From Pigmentiphaga sp. NML030171 (GTDB taxonomy: Bacteria > Pseudomonadota > Gammaproteobacteria > Burkholderiales > Burkholderiaceae_B): a DNA stretch of 64,000 nucleotides. Made by a program: the position numbers and the translations under genes. The notes below the pieces were generated by a model. It was not told where the DNA came from. It did no database searches and worked only from the letters and a program-made list of their open reading frames with translations. The DNA lies in NCBI RefSeq assembly GCF_002188635.1, contig NZ_NINX01000003.1, positions 1 through 64,000 of the forward strand, in the 5' to 3' direction. This document shows, one piece after another, positions 26,763 through 35,247 of the stretch (its first letter is position 1; each line of letters starts with the position of its first letter).

Positions 26763-27664
26763 CCCAGGAGTCCCTTCGGTCGGAAGATAAGCACCAGCGC
26801 CATCAGCACGTAGACACTGGCCGACACCAGCCCGGCCGCCAGCATGTCGGCCACCTCGGGCGACAGCATCGCGCCCAGCAGTTGCGGGAAATAGGCGCGG
26901 CCCAGGCTGTCCACCATGCCGACCAGCAGCGCACCGGCCATCGCCCCGCGCACCGATCCCACGCCACCGATCACGATGACCACGAAGGTGGTGATCAGCA
27001 CGCGCTCGCCCATGCCGATTTCCACCGCCAGCAGCGGCGCCGCCATCACCCCGGCCAGGCCGCACAACAGCGCACCCAGCCCGAATACCACGCTGTAGAG
27101 CTTCTGGATGTCGATGCCCAGCGCGTCCACCATCTCGCGGTCGTCGGCTCCGGCGCGCACCAGCATGCCCACGCGCGTCCGGTTGATCAGGAACCACAGC
27201 CCCAGCGCCACCAGCGCGCCCACCACGATGAAGGCCAGGCGCATCAGCGGGTAGCGGAAGCCCGGCGCCAGCGGCACCGTGCCGTCCAGGAAGGCGGGGA
27301 TCTCGACCATGGGCGGCTGGCGCCCGAAGATCATGCTGACCGCCTCGTTGGTGAACAGGATCAGCCCGAAGGTCGCCAGCACCTGGTACAGGTGGTCGCG
27401 TTTGTACAGGCGCCGGATCACCGCGAACTCCACCAGCAGCCCGTACAGCGCGGCGCCGGCCAGGGCGGCCACCACGCCGGCGGCGAACGAGTTGGTGTGC
27501 CCGAGCGCGAACGCGCCGCAATAGGCTCCGACCATGTAGAACGACCCGTGGGTCAGGTTGATGACCCCCATGATGCCGAAGATCAGGGTCAGGCCCGACG
27601 CCAGCATGAAGAGCATGGCGCCGAACTGCAGGCCGTTCAACAGTTGTTCGAAGAGCAGGGCCAT
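26759..27664 (-). CDS. livH: Branched-chain-type ABC transporter permease (LivH)
   Basis: The protein has 301 residues with multiple helices. Seen are FMLASGLTLIFGIMGVINLTHGSFYMVGAY near the N-terminus, LATFGLILFTNEAVSMIFG in the middle and TTFVVIVIGGVGSVRGAMAGALLVG near the C-terminus, the standard LivH blocks. The chosen ATG lies two bases after the binding-protein stop. A GTG fifteen bases upstream would overlap that gene and is less likely. Confidence 0.9.
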   Translation of the reverse strand: MALLFEQLLNGLQFGAMLFMLASGLTLIFGIMGVINLTHGSFYMVGAYCGAFALGHTNSFAAGVVAALAGAALYGLLVEFAVIRRLYKRDHLYQVLATFGLILFTNEAVSMIFGRQPPMVEIPAFLDGTVPLAPGFRYPLMRLAFIVVGALVALGLWFLINRTRVGMLVRAGADDREMVDALGIDIQKLYSVVFGLGALLCGLAGVMAAPLLAVEIGMGERVLITTFVVIVIGGVGSVRGAMAGALLVGMVDSLGRAYFPQLLGAMLSPEVADMLAAGLVSASVYVLMALVLIFRPKGLLG

Positions 27665-27666
27665 GG

Positions 27667-28833
27667 TCAGAGCTTGCACTGGCCGGCGTAGGCGTCCTGG
27701 TCGTCGCTGACTACCTTGCGCACGACCTTCGGCACCAACTCGTTGCCGCTGCGTTCGATCCGCATCAAGTAGTAGTCCTGGATGGGATGCTGGTTGTGGT
27801 TGAAGCGGAACTTGCCCCGCAGCGTCGGGAAGTCGCCCTTGAGCAGCGCGGCGCGGAAGGCATCGCCCTTGGAAAGGTCGCCGTTGACCGCCTTGAGCGC
27901 CGAGCCGATCAGCAGCGCCGTGTCATAGGCCTGCATGCCGTAGTCGGTAGGCTTGCGGCCGTAGGTCTCGGTAAAGGCTTTCACGAAGGCGCGGCTTTGC
28001 GGATTGTCCATCTCGGTCGACCACATCCCCACGGTATAGAAGCCTTCGGCCGAGGCGCCCGAGGCCGCCAGCATGCGGCCATCCATCGAGAAGGCCGGCA
28101 TCAGCATCGGCACGGTCTTGTTCAGGCCCGAGTTGGCGTATTGCTTGGCGAAATTGATGCCCGCGCCGCCCGGGTGGAACTGGTAGACCGCATCCGGCGC
28201 CAGCGACCGCACGCGCGCCATTTCCACCGAGAAGTCCGACTGGTCGAGCTTGGTATAGATCTCGGCCACCACTTCGCCCTTGTAGGTGCGCTTGAAACCG
28301 GCCAGCGCGTCGCGGCCCGCCTGGTAGTTGGGCGCCAGCAGCACCACGCGCTTGTAGCCCAGCTCGTTCGCGGCATGGCCACCCGCCGAGTGATAGGCAT
28401 CGTTCTGGTACGAGGCGACAAAATAGTTCTTGTCGCACTTCTCGCCGGCAAAGGTCGAAGGGCCGGGGTTCAGGCTCACGTAATAGGCGCCGTCGCGCAG
28501 CACGCCCGGCGCCACGGCCGCCAGCACATTCGAGAAATTCACGCCGGTGAACAGCTTGATGCCCGATTGCAGCATGCGGTCCGCGGCCTGCTTGGCATTG
28601 GCCGGCTTCAAGGCGTCGTCCTCGACCACCAGCTCCACCGGCACGCCGCCCAGCTTGCCACCGCCCTGCTTGATCGCCAGGTTGAAGCCATCGCGCTCGT
28701 CCTCGCCGATGTAGCCGGCGGGCGTCGACAGCGTGGTGATGAAGCCGATCTTCACCGGCGCCTGGGCTTGCGCCGCGCCGGCACCCGCGAGAAGGAGCGC
28801 GCACAGTCCGCCCCGGATCATGTTCCTGACCAT
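27667..28833 (-). CDS. Periplasmic binding protein of a Liv-type ABC transporter
   Basis: The protein has 388 residues with a signal peptide (MIRGGLCALLLAGAGAAQAQ) and the type I periplasmic-binding fold. PVKIGFITTLSTPAGYIGEDERDGFNLA starts the mature chain, and KQAADRMLQSGIKLFTGVNFSNV and GYKRVVLLAPNYQAGRDALAGFKR follow. Related proteins in aromatic catabolic clusters bind aromatic or dicarboxylic acids. It is followed by livH, livM, livG and livF, so the transporter is complete. Confidence 0.9.
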   Translation of the reverse strand: MVRNMIRGGLCALLLAGAGAAQAQAPVKIGFITTLSTPAGYIGEDERDGFNLAIKQGGGKLGGVPVELVVEDDALKPANAKQAADRMLQSGIKLFTGVNFSNVLAAVAPGVLRDGAYYVSLNPGPSTFAGEKCDKNYFVASYQNDAYHSAGGHAANELGYKRVVLLAPNYQAGRDALAGFKRTYKGEVVAEIYTKLDQSDFSVEMARVRSLAPDAVYQFHPGGAGINFAKQYANSGLNKTVPMLMPAFSMDGRMLAASGASAEGFYTVGMWSTEMDNPQSRAFVKAFTETYGRKPTDYGMQAYDTALLIGSALKAVNGDLSKGDAFRAALLKGDFPTLRGKFRFNHNQHPIQDYYLMRIERSGNELVPKVVRKVVSDDQDAYAGQCKL

Positions 28834-28897
28834 TGTTGTTCCCTATGGATGTACTGCAACAGCTGGAATGAACCCGCGCGGGCGCGGGGCTTGGACC

Positions 28898-29809
28898 CTA
28901 GACGGCCACCACCGGATGGCGCAGCGAGCCGATCTTCTCGACGTGGGCCTCGACCACGTCGCCCGGCCACAGCCACTCCTGCGGCGTGCGGCCGGCGCCC
29001 ACGCCCTCGGGCGTGCCGGTGGCGATGATGTCGCCCGCCTCCATGGTCATGGCGGCGCTGATGTCGGCGATCAGGTGCGGCACCTTGAACAGCATGTGGC
29101 GGGTGTTCGAGCTTTGCTTGGTCACGCCGTTGACGGTCAGCGACAGGTCCAGCACGTGCGGATCGGGGATCTCGTCGGCGGTCACGATGCAGGGGCCGAA
29201 GGGACCGTAGGTGTCCTGGCCCTTGGAATAGATCCACTGCCCGGCGCGGCGGCAGTCGCGCGCGCTGATGTCGATCATCACGCTGTAGCCGAACACGTAG
29301 TCCAGCGCGTCGGCCTCGGCCACTCGGTGCGTGCGCCGCCCCATGATCACCGCTAGCTCCACCTCCCAATCGAGCTGCTGGGTGATGTTGCCGTTGTGCT
29401 CGATGGCTTCGCCCGGACCGATCACGCTGGTGGGCGGCTTCGAGAAGATGACCGGCTTGGTGGGCAGGTCCTTCGAGGTGTCCAGCGTGCGGCTGGACTC
29501 TTCCACGTGCTCGACATAGTTCAGACCGATGCCGAAGATGTTCTTGCGCGGCCGCGGGATGGGCGCCAGCAGGCGGGCGTTCCCGGCCGGGATCGCCGTG
29601 CCCACCGGCCACTTGCCTTCGTGGGCCTTCAACAGCTCGGTGGCCGACCGTACCGCGTCCGGACCGAGGTCGATGAAGGCCAGCATGTCGTCGGGCAGCG
29701 GCACGCCGGCCACGGCCCCCAGACGGGCCAGGTCCACCACGCGGTCGTCCACCACCGCCCCCAGGCGGGCTTGTTCGGCAACGGTGGTGCGGTAGGTCAC
29801 AAGACGCAT
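28898..29809 (-). CDS. Fumarylacetoacetate hydrolase-family protein
   Basis: The protein has 303 residues. The FAH core is present: IFGIGLNYVEHVEE near residue 92, KPPTSVIGPGEAIEHN, and metal ligands E149 and E151 in LDWEVELAVIMG. A closing TGTPEGVGAGRTPQEWLWPGDVVE follows. The chosen ATG has GGAGAAC upstream. Following a gentisate dioxygenase remnant, it is well placed to be the fumarylpyruvate hydrolase that splits fumarylpyruvate to fumarate and pyruvate. Other beta-diketone acid hydrolases or hydratases of the family remain possible. Confidence 0.87.
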   Translation of the reverse strand: MRLVTYRTTVAEQARLGAVVDDRVVDLARLGAVAGVPLPDDMLAFIDLGPDAVRSATELLKAHEGKWPVGTAIPAGNARLLAPIPRPRKNIFGIGLNYVEHVEESSRTLDTSKDLPTKPVIFSKPPTSVIGPGEAIEHNGNITQQLDWEVELAVIMGRRTHRVAEADALDYVFGYSVMIDISARDCRRAGQWIYSKGQDTYGPFGPCIVTADEIPDPHVLDLSLTVNGVTKQSSNTRHMLFKVPHLIADISAAMTMEAGDIIATGTPEGVGAGRTPQEWLWPGDVVEAHVEKIGSLRHPVVAV

Positions 29810-29898
29810 TTCTGTTCTCCATAGGGTCGCGCGAGGCGACAAGAATCCCGCCGCGGGCCGGACCCGCGGTGTATGACAAGCATCGAATCAGGTGGGGA

Positions 29899-30501
29899 CT
29901 AGCCGATCAGCGGTTGGTGGCCATCGTTTTCCGCCAGCGCTTCCTCGCGGTAGAGCTTGAGCGCATGCATGACCGGCAGGTCGTTGAAGCAGAACAGGCA
30001 GGCGTCGTCGCTGTCCGACGCGTTGGCGTGCTCGTGGAAAGCCCAGGACGGCACGCAGAAAATGTCGCGCTCCTGCCAGTCGTAGCGGCGGCCGTTGATG
30101 ATGGAATAGCCCTTGCCCTTGGCCACCTGGTAGAGGAAGCTGCCCGTGTGCCGGTGGGCCTTGGTCTTTTCGCCGGGCCGCAGCATCTGCATGCTGGCGC
30201 CCATGGTCGCCATGACCGGACCACCGGTGGCGGGGTTGGTGTAGTTCATCAGCACGCCGTCGTACGGGCTGCCGTCGGTGGTCGCGGCGTAGCGCCGCAA
30301 GGCCTCGTAAGTCGGTTCCCACTCGTACTTGAACAGCGGCGAATACGGCTTGTTCCAGGTCTCGCCATAGGGCCGCAGCGCCACGCCGCCCCAGGCGGCG
30401 GTGGAATCGTCCACCGGGTGGGTCACGGCCTGATTCAGGTCCGGGTGCACGGCGTAGAAGCCGGCTTCCAGCGCGTTGACCAGCGGAATATCCAGCCCGT
30501 C
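29899..30501 (-). pseudogene. 5'-truncated gentisate 1,2-dioxygenase (C-terminal half only)
   Basis: About 200 residues are homologous to the second half of gentisate 1,2-dioxygenase. They start exactly at DGLDIPLVNALEAGFYAVHP, which in full-length enzymes follows the first cupin domain. YTNPATGGPVMATMGA, the second cupin (LRPGEKTKAHRHTGSFLYQV and VPSWAFHEHAN) and a terminal FNDLPVMHALKLYREE are intact. The N-terminal cupin, which holds the catalytic iron in characterised enzymes, is missing. Upstream of base 30501 the frame continues only into unrelated sequence. The copy probably cannot act as a normal dioxygenase, and its promoter is gone too. It would have been the first gene of the minus-strand Liv operon. 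Confidence 0.8.
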
Positions 30502-30502
30502 C

Positions 30503-30715
30503 CTGGAGCGCCTGGTCGCGGGCGATGCCGAGGCGCTGCTCCGGCATGCCGAAGAACACGTCCACGAAGCGGGTAACGGCGCGGAAGAGATCCGCACCTG
30601 GCTGGTCGCGGACGGCGCCGCCGGCGCGCCCTTCCGGCCGCTCTATTACAAGGCCGTCGCCGGCTGGTACACGGGCATAGGGCTGGGCACCTGGGACATG
30701 GATGCCGCGCGATGA
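30503..30715 (+). pseudogene. 3' remnant of an unidentified gene
   Basis: About 70 residues run from SLERLVAGDAEALLRHAEEHV to PLYYKAVAGWYTGIGLGTWDMDAAR and then stop. They begin at the point where gentisate-dioxygenase homology ends on the other strand. The stop overlaps the next hydrolase start (ATGA), so this looks like the true 3' end of an operonic gene that has lost its 5' part. The AWYTG-like segment faintly recalls small subunits of membrane sugar/alcohol dehydrogenases, but I do not trust that assignment. Confidence 0.5.
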
Positions 30716-31488
30716 CCTCTTCCGGCCTTTCCTGGCAGCTTGCCGGCGCCGCCGACGGCCCGGCCGTGGTGCTCCTGCATCCCATCGCAACGAACCGCAG
30801 CCTGTGGGATCCGCTGCTGCCCGTCTGGGCACGCCACTTCCGCCTGATATGCGTGGACCTTCCCGGACATGGCCATAGCCCGCTGCGGCAGAACTGGCGG
30901 CTCGACGACGCCGTGCATGATCTCGCCCGCATCCTGGACCAGGCCGGTGCCGCATCGGCCGCCATCGTGGGTACCTCGCTGGGCGGCATGGTGGCTCAGG
31001 CATTCGCCCTGGCGTACCCGGCACGATGCTCCGCCCTCGTCCTGGCCCATTGCGGCGCGTACACCGCCCCCTCGGTGGCAAGGGTGTGGGAGCAACGCCT
31101 GGCTGCCCTGCGCACGGACGGATTCGACGCGCATGTGGAAGCCACGCTGGGCCGCTGGTTCACGCGCGACTTTCTCCTGGGCTCGCCGTTGACGGCAGAC
31201 TGGCTGCGCGCCTTGATGCACCGCACGCCCATCCAGGGCTACGTGGATGCCGTGGGTGCCATCCAGCGGCTGGACCATCGGGAACGCCTGCGGGAACTGG
31301 CCCGGCCGACGCTGGTCGTGGCCGGTCGCAACGATTCGGCCATCCCGCCGGAGATCGCCGCGGAGCTGGCCGGCGCCATACGGGGGGCGACGCTGGAACT
31401 CTGCGACGCGGCCCACATGGCCTGCGTGGAGCAACCTACATGGTTCACCGAAACGGTCGGCCGGTTCGTCCTTCGGCATGGCCGCTGA
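30712..31488 (+). CDS. Alpha/beta hydrolase, 3-oxoadipate enol-lactonase-like
   Basis: The protein has 258 residues. The oxyanion region is LLHPIATNRSLWDP, the nucleophile is S89 in IVGTSLGGMVAQ, the acid is in VAGRNDSAIPP and the His is in CDAAHMACVEQP. The arrangement resembles PcaD-type enol-lactonases and related lid-domain hydrolases. The start overlaps the stop of a broken upstream gene, so it may have lost its native promoter. It precedes an AraC regulator in the same orientation. The substrate is unknown. Confidence 0.82.
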   Translation: MTSSGLSWQLAGAADGPAVVLLHPIATNRSLWDPLLPVWARHFRLICVDLPGHGHSPLRQNWRLDDAVHDLARILDQAGAASAAIVGTSLGGMVAQAFALAYPARCSALVLAHCGAYTAPSVARVWEQRLAALRTDGFDAHVEATLGRWFTRDFLLGSPLTADWLRALMHRTPIQGYVDAVGAIQRLDHRERLRELARPTLVVAGRNDSAIPPEIAAELAGAIRGATLELCDAAHMACVEQPTWFTETVGRFVLRHGR

Positions 31489-31596
31489 CGCGGCAACCCT
31501 TGCGGGCAAAGTCCGATTGACTTGCCAGCCCTCGAACCGGGAAACTTTGCGAAGACGGATTCGGTTCGACCGATCTGCGCTGGAGACAGACATCCC

Positions 31597-32562
31597 ATGA
31601 CGACCATCCGACAGTTCACCATCCACGGCGAGAACCCGGGCGCAGGCTCGGCGATCTTCCGCAGGGAAATGCAGGATGCCTTCGCGGTCGGCCTATCCGT
31701 GCAGGGCAACCAGGAACATCCGTTCAGCACCCAGGTCAAGGGCTACAGCGGCGAGCGGCTGCGCTTTGCCGCGCTGCGTTTTTCGCCCCACACGACCTGT
31801 TCGCCCCGCGCGACCGGCCTGCGCTCGCGCCTGCTCGTATCGCTGCACCGTGAAGGCGTCGCCCTCGTGCACCAGGAAGGCCGTGAAACCCGCATCGAAC
31901 CCGATGACCTGTTCATCATCGATCCTTCGCGGCCGTTCTTCATCGAAGCCGGCAACGTCCTCGCCCACTCGCTGTACATCGAACACAGCGCGCTGCGCGC
32001 GATCGTGCCCGAAATCGAACTGCACACCGCCCGGCAGGTACGGACCACCTACGGCGCGGGCGCGGTGCTGCGCCACACCATCGACCAGCTCCTGGCCCAG
32101 ACCGACCGGCTCTCCGACCTCGAGGCCGACCGCCTCGCCGACGCCCTGCCCTTCCTGATAGCGGCCAGTCTCGCGGGAACCAGTCCCGATACGCGTCCGC
32201 CGCCCTCGCGCCTGCGGGCCCTGCACAAGCAGCGCATCATGGGCTACGTGAAAGACAACCTGCGCAACCACGAGATCGACGCCGCCCATATCGCCGCCGC
32301 CATCAACCTGTCGACCCGGTACATCTACGAGCTGTTCGAGGACGAAGATGTCCCCCTGATGAAGTGGATCTGGCAGACGCGGCTGGAACGCTGCCGCGCC
32401 GACCTGGCCAGCGCCGCGATGCGGTCGAGATCGATAGGCGAGATCGCCTTCTACTGGGGTTTCAACGACATCACCCATTTCAGCCGGGCATTCCGGCAAC
32501 GCTACGGGGTATCGCCGCGCGCGTTCAGGAAGACAGCCCTGTCGCAGGCCGCGGCGCACTGA
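31597..32562 (+). CDS. AraC-family transcriptional activator
   Basis: The protein has 321 residues. An N-terminal AraC-binding-like cupin domain (ALRFSPHTTCSPRATGLR, LLVSLHREGVALVHQEG) is followed by two helix-turn-helix motifs near residues 225-315 (HIAAAINLSTRYIYELFEDE and GEIAFYWGFNDITHFSRAFRQRYG). GGAGACAG precedes the ATG. It converges on the minus-strand Rieske dioxygenase operon, and activators of this type often control aromatic dioxygenases, so it is the likely regulator. Confidence 0.88.
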   Translation: MTTIRQFTIHGENPGAGSAIFRREMQDAFAVGLSVQGNQEHPFSTQVKGYSGERLRFAALRFSPHTTCSPRATGLRSRLLVSLHREGVALVHQEGRETRIEPDDLFIIDPSRPFFIEAGNVLAHSLYIEHSALRAIVPEIELHTARQVRTTYGAGAVLRHTIDQLLAQTDRLSDLEADRLADALPFLIAASLAGTSPDTRPPPSRLRALHKQRIMGYVKDNLRNHEIDAAHIAAAINLSTRYIYELFEDEDVPLMKWIWQTRLERCRADLASAAMRSRSIGEIAFYWGFNDITHFSRAFRQRYGVSPRAFRKTALSQAAAH

Positions 32563-32571
32563 TCTCCTCCC

Positions 32572-33762
32572 CTAACGTTCGAATATCTGCTCGGGTGTCC
32601 TGTGCAGGCGTTCCGTGGTCCCGTCGAGCTTGACCAGATAGTTGTCGCATATCCAGCTGAATGTCGTCGCCGTCGCATAGGTCGGATGGCAGGCCAGCAC
32701 GGTCCTTGGACGCAAGGTCATGGATTCGTCATGGCGCATCAGCGGCCGCTCCACCATGTCGTAGCCCTGGCCATGGCAATGCAGCCGTTTCTCCTCGGGC
32801 CGGCCGTTCGCACGCATGAAGGCGTTGTAGTCCTCCCATAACGCACGTCCCGAACATCCAGGGACGAGGCGATCGGTGGTGAACTTCCGGGCCTCGAGCA
32901 CGAAGCCGAACTCGTCGCGCATGTCGTCCGACGCCTTTCCGAGCACCACGGTACGCCCCAGCTCGGTGAAATAGCCACCCGGGCCGCTGCTTTCTATCAG
33001 CAGTGAAAAGTAATCGCCTTGCTGGATGACCCGGTTCTGGAAATAGCGATTGCCGAACATGGCCGCCGTGCCTACCGGAGCGGAAGCGCACAGGTAAAGC
33101 CCCTGTTCGCTTCCCGCCTTGCGGCACTCGTACTCGGCCAATGCAGCAAGTTCGTTGTCGCGGATGCCGGGGCGTATCGCGTCCAGCACCGCCTGCCAGG
33201 CGCGATCCTGCATTGCCGCCGCCGCGAACATCCGGTCTATCTCGGCATCGGACTTCTCGACCTTGATCCGATCGACCATTTCGCTCGCGTCGAGCCACTG
33301 CGTCCCTGCCGGAACGCCGCGCCTGACGGCATCCAGAAATGCCGACGAGATGATGCTGGCTCCAACCACGCCGATCCGGCCCTGCGCATAGGGCGCGAGT
33401 GCCTCGATGGCAAGCTGCGCGTCGTAGGCCACGGTATATCCGATCGGCAGGTAGCTGGGCGTCCCGAGGTAGCGCCCCACCCCCCGTCTCGCCGGCGACG
33501 GCCGGGACCGGAAATCCTGCACCATCCCGAAGGTCCCCTGCCCAATGACCGTCATCGGCGCATCACGGGGAAACAGTACCGTCACGGGATATCCGTTGGT
33601 GGCGGGAATATCGGTGAAATACTTGATGTATCCCCCCATGAAGTCATTGCTGCCCTGCATGAGCAGCACATCGATCTTCTCCTCTTGCATGCGCAGGCGG
33701 ACGGCGGCCCACCGGCGCTCGAGCTCATCGTCGGAAATCGGGTTCAAGAGCCTTTCGTTCAT
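32572..33762 (-). CDS. M24 (creatinase/aminopeptidase P-like) family protein with altered metal site
   Basis: The protein has 396 residues with an N-terminal creatinase domain and a C-terminal pita-bread domain. In metal-dependent members the ligands are two Asp, a His and two Glu. Here the first two positions read LLIESSGPGGYFTELGRTVVLG, with Glu in place of both Asp. The later HCHGQGYDMVERPLMRH keeps a His and a Glu. Creatinase itself works without metal, so a C-N or C-O hydrolase that does not cleave peptides is plausible. The ATG overlaps the stop of the dehydrogenase gene (ATGA). It is the last gene of the Rieske dioxygenase operon. Confidence 0.83.
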   Translation of the reverse strand: MNERLLNPISDDELERRWAAVRLRMQEEKIDVLLMQGSNDFMGGYIKYFTDIPATNGYPVTVLFPRDAPMTVIGQGTFGMVQDFRSRPSPARRGVGRYLGTPSYLPIGYTVAYDAQLAIEALAPYAQGRIGVVGASIISSAFLDAVRRGVPAGTQWLDASEMVDRIKVEKSDAEIDRMFAAAAMQDRAWQAVLDAIRPGIRDNELAALAEYECRKAGSEQGLYLCASAPVGTAAMFGNRYFQNRVIQQGDYFSLLIESSGPGGYFTELGRTVVLGKASDDMRDEFGFVLEARKFTTDRLVPGCSGRALWEDYNAFMRANGRPEEKRLHCHGQGYDMVERPLMRHDESMTLRPRTVLACHPTYATATTFSWICDNYLVKLDGTTERLHRTPEQIFER

Positions 33763-34745
33763 GGATGTCTCACAAGATTGATCATGTCGGTGGTTGCGCC
33801 GCGTTGGTAGAGGCGGATGTTCTCTACCAGGATGGGCAGCGCGGCGTCCGCATAGCCGTTGAACATTCCCGCGGCATGCGGTGCGATGACGACGTTGTCC
33901 AGCTGCCAGAACGGGTGCCCGGGCGGAAGCGGCTCCGTCACGAAAGTATCGAGATAGGCGCCTGCTATCCGTCCCTGTTGCAGGGCAGCCAGCAGCGCGG
34001 CCTCGTGGACCACGCTTCCCCGCGCCAGGTTGATCAGAAATGCCGTTCGCTTCATGCGCTCGATAAACGCGCCGTCCACCAGGTTCCGCGTCTCGTGCGT
34101 GGACGGCACAAGCAGCAGCACGAAGTCCGCTCGCGCCACCGCATCCCCGGCTTGTTTCCTGGAATACATGTGGTCGAACCCGGGTACCGGACGCGGTGCA
34201 GCGCTGATTCCCAGCACGGTCATGCCCAATGCCTTGCAGATAGGAGCGAGATAGGCGGCTATCGACCCGCTGCCGACGATGGCGAGCGTAGATCCCGACA
34301 GGGTCTGCGACGCGAACCGATCCCAGCGCTGCTGTCCCTGGTTGCGCAATAGCCTGGGCACCGACCTTGCCAGGCACAGCATGGCTGACAGCGCCGCCTC
34401 GGCCATGGGCGGACCGTGTATTCCCCTCATGTTGGAAATGATGACCTCGGGGCCGAGCGATGGCTGGTCGACGATGCCGTCCACGCCCGTCCCCAGCGCC
34501 TGGATCCACTTCAACCGCCGGCCCGCCGCGATCAGCCGGTCGTTCAACGCAGGGCCGAACGCCATCAGCACCTCCGCGTCCGGAATCAGGCGTCCCGCCT
34601 CCTCGGCCTCGCCGGCGAACGACAGGCGGATACCCGGCAAGGCTTCACGCAATCCCTGCTCGTAGCGCCGGATCTGCCGCTCCGGCAGCTTGGCGAAAAA
34701 CAGATAGGACGGACCTTCGCCTTGCACCTTCTGGTCTGCTCGCAT
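33759..34745 (-). CDS. D-2-hydroxyacid dehydrogenase family protein
   Basis: The protein has 328 residues. It has a Rossmann motif VGSGSIAAYLAPICKALGMTV, with GSGS in place of the usual GxGxxG. The catalytic Arg is in LINLARGSVVHE, the Glu in DTFVTEPLPPGHPFW and the His in APHAAGMF. It would reduce or oxidise a 2-keto/2-hydroxy acid with NAD(P). It lies between the Rieske beta-subunit gene and the M24 gene, seven bases after the former. In this position it may act as the dihydrodiol- or hydroxyacid-processing enzyme. Confidence 0.85.
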   Translation of the reverse strand: MRADQKVQGEGPSYLFFAKLPERQIRRYEQGLREALPGIRLSFAGEAEEAGRLIPDAEVLMAFGPALNDRLIAAGRRLKWIQALGTGVDGIVDQPSLGPEVIISNMRGIHGPPMAEAALSAMLCLARSVPRLLRNQGQQRWDRFASQTLSGSTLAIVGSGSIAAYLAPICKALGMTVLGISAAPRPVPGFDHMYSRKQAGDAVARADFVLLLVPSTHETRNLVDGAFIERMKRTAFLINLARGSVVHEAALLAALQQGRIAGAYLDTFVTEPLPPGHPFWQLDNVVIAPHAAGMFNGYADAALPILVENIRLYQRGATTDMINLVRHP

Positions 34746-34752
34746 GCCGTCC

Positions 34753-35247
34753 TCAGAAACAATAGATGTCGATGAAGGTCGGGATATAGTCGTTCTTGAG
34801 TTCGATGCGCTTCCTGCTGATGAGCCAGCTTTCCTCCTGCCGGCCGAATTCCGTCAGCGACGTACCGAAGAACGTATAGGTCTTGCGCTGCCTGACGTTG
34901 AACATCTGGGTGCTCCACGTCGTCCAGATCCGGATGCCATCGTCCTCCTGGCCTTCTTCAAGGTGGAAGTTGCACAACATATGCGTCGTCCGAGGCGCCG
35001 GCGTCGATGCCGCGGACCGTCCCGACATGATCCTCAGCACTCGGTCCTCCAAGCCCGCGCGGTTCGCATAGTAGATGTGCGAGAGCTCCGTATTCGGGTC
35101 CTGCGTCAGGGTTTCGTCGCTGCGCCTGGCGGGTACCCAGTATTCGCAGTCCGGCGCATACATCGACAGCCATCCCTTCCAATCCTGGCTGTCGAGCAGC
35201 CATGCTTCGCGCAGCAGCAGCTCTTTCGCCGTCTCCAGCTTATTCAT
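34753..35247 (-). CDS. Aromatic-ring-hydroxylating dioxygenase, beta subunit
   Basis: The 164-residue, NTF2-like fold protein contains KELLLREAWLLDSQDWKGWLSMYAPDCEYWVPAR and the conserved Tyr/Arg region DRVLRIMSGRS...TTHMLCNFHLE. This is typical of the small subunit of Rieske dioxygenases. It has no catalytic metal and stabilises the alpha hexamer. It overlaps the alpha-subunit gene by eight bases. No ferredoxin or reductase gene is in this operon. Confidence 0.87.
   Translation of the reverse strand: MNKLETAKELLLREAWLLDSQDWKGWLSMYAPDCEYWVPARRSDETLTQDPNTELSHIYYANRAGLEDRVLRIMSGRSAASTPAPRTTHMLCNFHLEEGQEDDGIRIWTTWSTQMFNVRQRKTYTFFGTSLTEFGRQEESWLISRKRIELKNDYIPTFIDIYCF

Noticed and set aside
29899-30597. 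Reading the gentisate dioxygenase remnant as a complete small cupin protein starting at 30597
   Set aside because: The first 30 residues of that reading are Ser/Ala/Arg-rich and unlike any cupin, and homology begins abruptly in mid-protein.
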